A DNA stretch of 64,000 nt from positions 17,561 through 81,560 of the forward strand of contig JAJDCZ010000011.1 of the NCBI GenBank assembly GCA_029260555.1, read 5' to 3'. The notes under the pieces were generated by a model, which worked only from the letters and a program-made list of their open reading frames with translations, did no database searches and was not told where the DNA came from. Source of the stretch: Phycisphaerales bacterium. GTDB lineage: Bacteria; Planctomycetota; Phycisphaerae; Phycisphaerales; UBA1924. This document shows positions 1 through 7,165 of this stretch, in pieces (within the stretch, counting starts at the first letter, position 1; every line of letters starts with the position of its first letter). Position numbers and translations under genes: made by a program.

Positions 1-152
1 CAGCACAGGCTGAGAATGAATCACAAAGCAGTGATGCATCAACCGATCAGCCAGCATTACCGAGGGCAGGCTCTTTAAAGCAGTCGCCGACGGTGCCCGA
101 AAAGCGTGCAGGCTCCCGGACCAGCAAGACAGGGCGTAACCCGCGCCGCTAG
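1..152 (+). CDS. C-terminal tail of an unidentified protein (5' end outside window)
   Basis: An open frame runs from the left edge (codons begin at base 3) to a TAG at 150-152. The 49 visible residues are hydrophilic and low in complexity, rich in Ser, Gln, Pro and, toward the end, Arg and Lys (ending NPRR). There is no recognisable domain, so only a disordered basic tail can be claimed. It converges on the ABC exporter at 215. A short CTCAGG/CCTGAG inverted repeat at 178-191 lies between them but has no T-run, so it is not called a terminator. The reading frame itself could be spurious because the start is not visible. Confidence 0.45.
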   Translation, partial: AQAENESQSSDASTDQPALPRAGSLKQSPTVPEKRAGSRTSKTGRNPRR

Positions 153-214
153 AAGGCTCATGGCATAATTGTTATTACTCAGGAACCTGAGGCTGCAGGC
201 GATCTCGCTGCGTG

Positions 215-2185
215 TTAGAGAGAGGTTTCGTCGTCTTGCAGTTGCAGGCGGAGGAAATCTGCATAACGCCCGCCTTTTTCGAGAAGTTGAGCATGGGGGC
301 CTTGCTCGAGAATTTGACCTTGTTCGATGACGACGATTTCGTCTGCATGGCGGATGGTACTCAGGCGGTGGGCGATGACGATGCTGGTGCGGTTTTTCAT
401 GAGCAGGGTCAGGCCTTGCTGGATCAGTTTTTCTGATTCAGAATCCAGGTTGCTGGTGGCTTCATCGAGGATGAGGATTCTGGGGTCAGCAAGGATTGCT
501 CGTGCGATGGCGATGCGTTGTTTTTGACCACCAGACAGGCGTACGCCGCGCTCGCCGACGATGGTGTCATAGCCATGTTCAAGCTCGGAGATAAAGGTGT
601 GTGCGTTGGCGATTGTTGCAGCGGAGAGGATTTGTTCATCGGTCGCGCCGCGCCGCGCATAGCCGATGTTCTGGGCGATTGAGCCATCAAAGAGGAAGAC
701 ATCCTGCTCGACGATGCCCAAAAGTGAGCGATAGTTTGAGACATCGATGCGATCGACATTGGTGCCATCGAGCACGATAGTGCCTGAGCCTGCGCCTTCG
801 CGTTTGGGCTCGCCATTGAGATCGTAGAAGCGTGCGATGAGATTGCAGAGTGTGGTTTTGCCTGCCCCGCTAGGACCAACGAGAGCAACGGTGGACCCAG
901 CTTGAATATCAAGACTCACATTATTGATCACGGGTTTGTTTGAGCCTGGGTAGGTAAACGAGACATTGGACAGTGTGAGGCGGCCTGCAACCTGAGCTTT
1001 GTTGAGCGAACAAATATCACTCTGATTGCTGAACTCCTGGGGTTCTTCAAAGAGATCCAGCACACGATCAAACGCGCTCAGGCTGTTCTGCATGGATGTG
1101 GCGCTGGAGACGAGTGTTTGCAGCGGCCCCAGCAGCATGAGGAGATATGCGCTGAACATCATGACATCGCCGATGGTGAGTGAGCCTTGGATAACGCGCG
1201 AGCCGCCATAGAGAAGCACTGCGGTGGAGGCAACCGGGACGAGCATCTGCCAGGCGATTTCGACGGACCGGCTCCACCACCAGACGAGCAGTTCTTGGCG
1301 CGCCATGTAGTGGTTTCCAATGGCAAAGCGGGCCGACTCACCAGTTTCGCGGGCAAAGCCTCGGACGATGCGCATGCCGCTGAAGGATTCTGCAGCGTGT
1401 GCATCGATCTGGGATCGTGCTTCACGAATATCTCGGTAAACCGGGCGGATGCGCGCGATCCAGGCCCGATGTGTGAGCCAGATGGTGGGAACGAGCATGA
1501 GGGCACCCAAGAGCAGTTTCCAATCAACCAGTGCGAGGATGATGAGTGTGCCGGCGAGTTGGATGATGGCGCGCCAGGGGTTGTAGATCATGGAAAAGAG
1601 CAACTCGGCAGCAGCCCCGGCGTCTTCTCTCAGGATGCTTGAGGCGCCGCCGGATTTGATCTGGTAGATCCGGCTGAGAGGAAAACGCACAACATGCTCA
1701 AAGAGAGTGCGCCGGATTCGGACCTGGATGAGCTTGGTGGCGCGTGTGGTCTGCCAGCGGCCCCAGGTGCTGAAGACCAGACTGGTGAAGGTGACCGTGA
1801 TCATGCCAGCGGACAAGAGCCAGAGCAGAGTTGTTCGATTGGTATGCTCGCCATGTGCAAAGGGCACCCACTGAGGCAAGCCTGCCGGGCCTGGGTTTTC
1901 GGTGAGGATGTAGTCAAGAGCAATTTTAGTTGAGTATGGAAGCGCCAGACCGATGACGGTGGCGATGCTGAGCGTTGCCAGTGCTGTGATGAGGCGGAGT
2001 TGATGGCCCCGAGCCTGTTTCCAGAACTCACGGATCAGTGTTATGAAAGAACGAGCGCGAGGTTTTTTCGGGCGGGGCGAGCCATGATACCCACGGGTCG
2101 CTGGCTCATTTTGTTGAGCGTCAAGTTTGCGTGATTGAACATACGCGCGGAATCGGGATTTGCTTGATTGTGTGGTGCGATGCAT
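215..2185 (-). CDS. ABC exporter, fused permease and ATPase (MsbA-like)
   Basis: This is a 656-aa half-transporter of the type that dimerises in the inner membrane to export lipids, peptides or drugs. Residues 1-50 are a basic, Arg/Lys-rich cytoplasmic lead. About 60-345 hold the membrane domain with six hydrophobic segments, and the nucleotide-binding domain follows from about 395. Walker A (GPSGAGKT, near residue 436), signature LSGGQKQR (near 550), Walker B ILILDEAT and the switch histidine in IAHRLST are all intact, so the ATPase should be active. ATG start at 2185. It lies 35 nt downstream of accC on the same strand, suggesting cotranscription with accB-accC and perhaps lipid-linked transport, but the substrate cannot be read from sequence. 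Confidence 0.92.
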   Translation of the reverse strand: MHRTTQSSKSRFRAYVQSRKLDAQQNEPATRGYHGSPRPKKPRARSFITLIREFWKQARGHQLRLITALATLSIATVIGLALPYSTKIALDYILTENPGPAGLPQWVPFAHGEHTNRTTLLWLLSAGMITVTFTSLVFSTWGRWQTTRATKLIQVRIRRTLFEHVVRFPLSRIYQIKSGGASSILREDAGAAAELLFSMIYNPWRAIIQLAGTLIILALVDWKLLLGALMLVPTIWLTHRAWIARIRPVYRDIREARSQIDAHAAESFSGMRIVRGFARETGESARFAIGNHYMARQELLVWWWSRSVEIAWQMLVPVASTAVLLYGGSRVIQGSLTIGDVMMFSAYLLMLLGPLQTLVSSATSMQNSLSAFDRVLDLFEEPQEFSNQSDICSLNKAQVAGRLTLSNVSFTYPGSNKPVINNVSLDIQAGSTVALVGPSGAGKTTLCNLIARFYDLNGEPKREGAGSGTIVLDGTNVDRIDVSNYRSLLGIVEQDVFLFDGSIAQNIGYARRGATDEQILSAATIANAHTFISELEHGYDTIVGERGVRLSGGQKQRIAIARAILADPRILILDEATSNLDSESEKLIQQGLTLLMKNRTSIVIAHRLSTIRHADEIVVIEQGQILEQGPHAQLLEKGGRYADFLRLQLQDDETSL

Positions 2186-2220
2186 CAGGGGATAGTAGGA
2201 CCAGTGGTGTATGGTCTGGA

Positions 2221-3564
2221 TCAGGCATCGAGCAGACGCTCAAGGTAATGGATATCGACGCCGCCTTTGACGAATGCGGGATCGTCCATGAGCTTCTGGT
2301 GCAGATTGATGGTGGTTTTGATGGGGCCGATGCGGAACTCTTCAAGAGCGCGTTTGGCCCGGACAATGGCTGCCTGGCGATCATCAGCGTGGACGATGAG
2401 CTTGCCGATCATTGAGTCGTAATAGGGTGGTACTGTGTAGCCCGGGGCGATGTGCGAATCAACACGCACGCCGGGTCCGCCGGGAGCGATCCAGGTATCA
2501 ATGCGGCCCGGGCAGGGCATGAAGTTGCGGTTGGCATCCTCAGCGTTGATTCGGCATTCGATCGCATGACCCCGGTGGATGATATCACGCTGTTTAAATG
2601 GCAGAGGCTCGCCCGCAGCAATCTGGATCGAGAGCTTGAGGATATCAGTGCCTGTAACCATTTCGGTAACAGGATGTTCGACCTGCACTCGCGTATTCAC
2701 TTCGAGCATGTAAAAGTTCTGGCGATCATCCATGAGAAACTCGACCGTGGCAGCTCCCGCGTAGTTGGCTGCCTTAATCAGCCTGGTCGCAGCGATGCAG
2801 ATGGTGTCGATTTTTTTGCGATCAACGCCCGGAGCAGGTGATTCTTCGATAATTTTCTGATGGCGACGCTGCATGGAGCAGTCACGCTCAAAAAGGTGCA
2901 CAGCGTGTCCATGCTTGTCACCAAGCACCTGCACTTCGATGTGCCTTGCTGATTCGAGGAACTTTTCGATAAAGACTGCGCCGTTGCCGAAGGCTGCCTG
3001 GGCTTCTTGCCTGGCTGCTTCAAGAGCGGTTCGAAGCGTGACTTCGTTGTGGCAGACGCGCATGCCGCGCCCGCCGCCACCAGCAGATGCTTTGATGATG
3101 ACGGGGTAGCCGATTTTTGCAGCGATTTCGACAGCTTCGTCTTCTTCTTCAACTTCGCCATCAGAACCCGGGAAGATGGGCACCTTTGCCTGCTTGGCGG
3201 TGCGCTTTGCCTGAACCTTGTCACCAAGGATTCCCATAGCCTGTGGCGAGGGACCAATGAACTCGATCTTGCAATCTTTACAGATGGCTGCGAACTCGGC
3301 GTTTTCTGCGAGAAAGCCATAGCCGGGGTGGATGGCATCGACCTCGGCGACCTCCGCAGCGGAGATGATGCGAGAGATATCAAGATAGCTTTCGCGAGCG
3401 GGGCCCGGGCCGATGCAGATGGCACGGTCCGCCAGATCAAGGTAGGGCGCATCTGCATCAGCTTGTGAGTAGACGCAGACAATCTCTACACCCAGCTCTT
3501 TGCAGGCACGGATGATCCTGAGGGCGATTTCACCTCGGTTGGCGATGAGTATTCGTCGAAACAT
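2221..3564 (-). CDS. accC: Acetyl-CoA carboxylase, biotin carboxylase subunit
   Basis: A 447-aa protein, the normal length for AccC. It carboxylates the biotin carried on AccB using ATP and bicarbonate, the first step toward malonyl-CoA for fatty-acid synthesis in the cytoplasm. The N-terminal biotin-carboxylase fold opens with the characteristic ILIANRGEIALRI and contains HPGYGFLAEN. The ATP-grasp glycine-rich loop (SAGGGGRGMR, near residue 165) and the catalytic EVNTRVQVEHPVTE segment (near 290) are intact. ATG start at 3564. It follows accB by 73 nt on the same strand, the usual accBC order. The carboxyltransferase genes accA and accD are not in the window. Confidence 0.97.
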   Translation of the reverse strand: MFRRILIANRGEIALRIIRACKELGVEIVCVYSQADADAPYLDLADRAICIGPGPARESYLDISRIISAAEVAEVDAIHPGYGFLAENAEFAAICKDCKIEFIGPSPQAMGILGDKVQAKRTAKQAKVPIFPGSDGEVEEEDEAVEIAAKIGYPVIIKASAGGGGRGMRVCHNEVTLRTALEAARQEAQAAFGNGAVFIEKFLESARHIEVQVLGDKHGHAVHLFERDCSMQRRHQKIIEESPAPGVDRKKIDTICIAATRLIKAANYAGAATVEFLMDDRQNFYMLEVNTRVQVEHPVTEMVTGTDILKLSIQIAAGEPLPFKQRDIIHRGHAIECRINAEDANRNFMPCPGRIDTWIAPGGPGVRVDSHIAPGYTVPPYYDSMIGKLIVHADDRQAAIVRAKRALEEFRIGPIKTTINLHQKLMDDPAFVKGGVDIHYLERLLDA

Positions 3565-3637
3565 GGTGTATCTATTTGAGCCTGTTCAGGTGAAAGGTAT
3601 ACATGGGGATCACGGGCAAGATCGGGGAGGAGGGGGG

Positions 3638-4123
3638 TCAGTTAGGTTTGATCATGAAGAGCTTTTGGCCGAACTCGACAGCATCACCATTGTTCACGAG
3701 GATCTTTTCAATGGTGCCTGTGGTTTCAGCCTTGATCTCGTTAAAGACCTTCATGGCTTCGATAAGACAGACGACCGAGTCCGTACCGATGGATGCGCCG
3801 ATGGATATATATGGATCAGCATCGGGATTGGGTGACGAGTAGTAGGTGCCGACCATGGGTGATTCGATCGTAACAAGCCCCGAGTTGTCATTGGCTGGGT
3901 CAGCCTTGGCGGGCGATGCCTGAGCAGGAGCACCAGCGGGCGGTGCAAGTGTGGCAACAGGGGCAGCTGCGGGGCTGAGGGCTGGGGCGCATGAGAGTGA
4001 AGACTGGGGTAACCCTCGTTTGAGTGTAACCGTGCCGTCTTTTTCGTCTCGAAGATCCAATTCGGTCAGGTTGTACTCAGCCATGAGTTTGAGGAGTTCT
4101 TTGAGCTTACGGATGTCGATCAT
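3638..4123 (-). CDS. accB: Acetyl-CoA carboxylase, biotin carboxyl carrier protein
   Basis: A 161-aa carrier protein that swings carboxy-biotin between AccC and the carboxyltransferase. The start is placed at the ATG at 4123 (MIDIRKLKELLKLM) because AccB proteins begin with this helix; the frame stays open upstream to 4240 but those 39 residues look unlike the family. After a hydrophilic N-terminal part comes an Ala/Pro-rich flexible linker (about 50-80), then the biotinyl domain with PMVGTYYSSP and EAMK, whose Lys (residue 125) is the biotinylation site. It is first gene of the accB-accC-exporter operon; the divergent gap 4124-4333 should carry its promoter. Confidence 0.95.
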   Translation of the reverse strand: MIDIRKLKELLKLMAEYNLTELDLRDEKDGTVTLKRGLPQSSLSCAPALSPAAAPVATLAPPAGAPAQASPAKADPANDNSGLVTIESPMVGTYYSSPNPDADPYISIGASIGTDSVVCLIEAMKVFNEIKAETTGTIEKILVNNGDAVEFGQKLFMIKPN

Positions 4124-4333
4124 TCGATGTGCCCATTCAATAAAAAGAGCGTGAGACTGAAAGTGCGATCCCGGCGATCGACTTTGAAGTGGTGATTGTA
4201 CCGTGTGACCAAGGCTTGCACCACGCATGGACTGTACCATAGTTCAGAGCATGGTTCAGCATGCAGGGCTGATGATGATGATGCTCTCATCGGTGGCGGG
4301 GAGAAACCATGCTCTCGGGAGTGAATCAGATCC

Positions 4334-5944
4334 ATGCGCAGCAGGCCAGCAGCAAGCAGCATTGATGCAACAGGAACCCCGGGTTGGGTGATGCTTGGGT
4401 GTTGTTGTGTGATCGCCTTGCTGGTGGTCGCAGGGCCGATTGGTGTGTCAATCGCAGGCGTGCTGGGTGAGTTGGCCAATCCAGAGCATGAAATTGCACT
4501 CCCCAGCCTGACTCTGATTGTGCAAAGCCTGTTGCAGGCGGGTCTGATCGCAGGGCTTGCTGCGGGGCTTGCATTGCCGACCGCAAGGGTGATGGTTGGG
4601 GGCGAATCAAGGATGATCCTGCTGGTGGTCGCGGGGATGTTGATGCCTTCGTATCTTGCGTATGCGGGGTGGGGGCTGGTGCGTTCGCCGGGGACAGCTG
4701 TTGGTGACTGGCTGGCGCTGGATGCGATGCGTTCAATCGTGTTTGGGAAGGTGTTGGCGATTGTCGGGCTGGGGCTTTGGAGTTGGCCTCTAGCAGCGAT
4801 TGTTCAGGCGCTTCATCTTCAGCGTGTTGATCGATCGCTCTTTGAGCTGTCAGCACTAGACAGCCGATCGTGGCTACAAAGATTGAGAATCGAGTTCGGT
4901 TTTGTGCGCAGGGGTTTGGGATGGTCCTGGGTGGTGGTGTGTGTGGTGATGCTTGGTTCAGCGGTGCCGATGCATCTGGCGCAGATGCGGACGATGACGG
5001 TCTGGTTGTGGACGGTGCTGGAGAGGACGCCTTGGGAACAGCGTGGCGGGGTCTGGATCGCAGCATGGCCGAGCGTATTGATGGGGCTGACGCTTGGAGT
5101 CATGGTGTGCATGGGAGCATGGAGCAGCCTGTTTGGTGAAGGGCGAGCAAATCGTGGTGCAGGGCGATTGCAAGCAAGGCGCGCTGATGGCGTGTTGACA
5201 GCGATCATCTGGCTGATGGCGGTGGGTGGGCCTTTGCTGATGTTTGCGCTGAGCGTGCGGGAGTTTTCATCGCTGGGTCGATTCTGGATGCTCAATACAA
5301 ATGCAGCTGAGGATAGTGCGCTGGTGGGGCTGATGGTTGCATTCGTGTGTCTGGTGTTGATTGTGGGGTGCTGGCTTGGGTTGAGTTTTTCGCGAGCATC
5401 GGCGCGGGTGGCTTTGATGGTGGTGGGTTTGTTTATGATTTCGGGGCTGGTGCCGGGCGTGATGGTGGGGGCGTGGACCCACAGTTTCTGGTGGGCTATT
5501 GGGCGCAGCGTGGGGCTTGATCAGACAGTGCTGCCCTTGGTGAGCGCACATGTCGCAAGGTTTGGCATGGTGGCGTGTCTGGCAGGTGTGTGGCTTGCGA
5601 TGGATGAAAGTACCAGCGAGAAAGGCTTGAGACTCATGGATGCTGGCTCAGCACGATTCCGGGCATGGATTAGAGTACGATTGTTGGGTGCCTGGCCTGT
5701 GGTTGTGGGTGTTGGTGTTGCTGTGTGGCTCTTGAGTTTTCATGAAGTTGAATCATCGATCATGGTTCGTCCTGCGGGGATGGACAGCTTTCCACATGCA
5801 ATGTTGGGGCTGTTGCATTATGCTCGTGATGAAGATCTGTCCGCAGCGATGGTGCAGATGCTGGCGATCGGGCTGATGATTGCGATCAGTGCGTCGTGGC
5901 TGACTTTTGATTTTCGGTACGGATTTGTAAAACCCAAAGACTGA
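4334..5944 (+). CDS. ABC transporter permease, tandem-duplicated type (Fe3+/thiamine-transporter-like)
   Basis: A 536-aa polytopic membrane protein with about twelve hydrophobic segments in two similar halves. Each half has a cytoplasmic loop resembling the EAA motif by which importer permeases touch the ATPase: ELSALDSRSWLQRLRIEFG near residue 170 and MDAGSARFRAWIRVRLLGAW near 435. This duplicated layout is typical of ThiP/FbpB-like permeases for thiamine or ferric iron. No substrate-binding protein or import ATPase lies next to it, so the substrate is unknown. The ATG at 4334 is chosen; the shine-dalgarno is weak. The stop touches the NHL gene that follows, so the two are probably translated together. 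Confidence 0.72.
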   Translation: MRSRPAASSIDATGTPGWVMLGCCCVIALLVVAGPIGVSIAGVLGELANPEHEIALPSLTLIVQSLLQAGLIAGLAAGLALPTARVMVGGESRMILLVVAGMLMPSYLAYAGWGLVRSPGTAVGDWLALDAMRSIVFGKVLAIVGLGLWSWPLAAIVQALHLQRVDRSLFELSALDSRSWLQRLRIEFGFVRRGLGWSWVVVCVVMLGSAVPMHLAQMRTMTVWLWTVLERTPWEQRGGVWIAAWPSVLMGLTLGVMVCMGAWSSLFGEGRANRGAGRLQARRADGVLTAIIWLMAVGGPLLMFALSVREFSSLGRFWMLNTNAAEDSALVGLMVAFVCLVLIVGCWLGLSFSRASARVALMVVGLFMISGLVPGVMVGAWTHSFWWAIGRSVGLDQTVLPLVSAHVARFGMVACLAGVWLAMDESTSEKGLRLMDAGSARFRAWIRVRLLGAWPVVVGVGVAVWLLSFHEVESSIMVRPAGMDSFPHAMLGLLHYARDEDLSAAMVQMLAIGLMIAISASWLTFDFRYGFVKPKD

Positions 5945-7165
5945 TTGGTGAGTATCAAGTACCAACGCAGCGGAGCACACCCCTTGAATCCATCAACAGT
6001 GAACCCCAAAGCCACGATCAGCAAATGGGCGTGGGGAGGCGGTCATGGGTGTGATGCTGGGGATTTGCGATGCTCAGCGGTGGGTTTGTTATTATCGATA
6101 ACCCTTGTGCTGGCTGGTGGTTGCGGCGAACAGCCAATGGGTGGGGCAAGCCGGGGGGTGAGTGGGGCAGGGGAGCGGGCATTTGGCGAGCCAGGCACGA
6201 GTCCGGGGCAGTTTGTATATCCGCGGGCGATTGATACCGATGGTCGATGGCTTTGGATTGTGGATAAAACCGCTCGTGTTCAGAGGCTTGATCCAAAAAC
6301 CGGGCGTTGCCGAGGCGGGCTGACGATGCCTGATTCTGCACTTGGCAAGCCTACAGGGGTGACGGTTGGTCCCGGACCTGATGGTTCATTGGTTTTATAT
6401 CTGCCTGATACGCATTATCATCGAGTGATGGTGGTTCAGCCGCCAGCGATTGTGATGGAGCCTTCGCGGGATGTGCTGGCAACTGAACCTGACATCATCG
6501 CAACCTTTGGTTCGTATGGCACAGAAGATGGACAGTTCATTTATCCAACCGATGTCGCAGTGCTTCCACAACAAGATGGCAATGGCATTGATCGCATTTA
6601 TGTCAGCGAATATGGCGGCAACGACAGGGTGAGCGTGTTTGACAGCCAGTACCAGTTCTTGTTTTCGTTTGGAAGCTTTGGTTCAAGCACTGAGCCTGAC
6701 AACATCCAGTTCAATCGGCCTCAGGCATTGAGCCTTGATGTTGAACGGGGCGAGTTGCTGGTAGCTGATGCGTGCAATCATCGGCTGGGCCGATTTACAC
6801 TTCAAGGCAAGTTGATTGCCTGGATTGGTGCCTGGCAAGGGCCTGGCGATGGCGCAGGTTCATTTACATATCCATACGGGCTGGTGCGACTTTCAGATTC
6901 CAGCGTGCTGGTATCCGAGTTTGGAGGCAATCGGGTTCAGCGCATTATGCCTGAGACGGGTCAAAGCCTGGGGTTTGTGGTGGATCATGACTCGCAGGAC
7001 GGTTCGGGAGGCTTGGTGCTTGCACCGTGGGGTGTGACGGTGATAGGCCGCGATGCGTTCGTGCTGGATTCAGCACGGAGCAGGGTGGTGCGTGTCAAAT
7101 CGCCAGCACGGGGGGTTGTGATATCGAGGGGTGGTGGGGGTGGTGGGGGTGGCGGTGATGGGTGA
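5945..7165 (+). CDS. NHL-repeat (beta-propeller) probable lipoprotein
   Basis: An exported propeller protein of about 400 aa. It begins with TTG (5945) or GTG (5948) directly after the stop of the permease gene; the true start may be further in, because about 30 polar residues precede the hydrophobic stretch GLLLSITLVLAGGC, which looks like a lipoprotein signal with an imperfect lipobox. The mature part shows repeated NHL-type blades (FGEPGTSPGQFVYPRAI, FGSYGTEDGQFIYPTDV, IQFNRPQALSLD, GSFTYPYGLV). Such propellers bind proteins or ligands; the partner is not known. The last residues are a run of about ten glycines encoded by a G-rich tract, overlapping the next gene start. Confidence 0.75.
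   Translation: MVSIKYQRSGAHPLNPSTVNPKATISKWAWGGGHGCDAGDLRCSAVGLLLSITLVLAGGCGEQPMGGASRGVSGAGERAFGEPGTSPGQFVYPRAIDTDGRWLWIVDKTARVQRLDPKTGRCRGGLTMPDSALGKPTGVTVGPGPDGSLVLYLPDTHYHRVMVVQPPAIVMEPSRDVLATEPDIIATFGSYGTEDGQFIYPTDVAVLPQQDGNGIDRIYVSEYGGNDRVSVFDSQYQFLFSFGSFGSSTEPDNIQFNRPQALSLDVERGELLVADACNHRLGRFTLQGKLIAWIGAWQGPGDGAGSFTYPYGLVRLSDSSVLVSEFGGNRVQRIMPETGQSLGFVVDHDSQDGSGGLVLAPWGVTVIGRDAFVLDSARSRVVRVKSPARGVVISRGGGGGGGGGDG

Noticed and set aside
178..191. CTCAGG/CCTGAG hairpin between the first two genes as a terminator
   Set aside because: Loop of two bases and no T-run on either strand.
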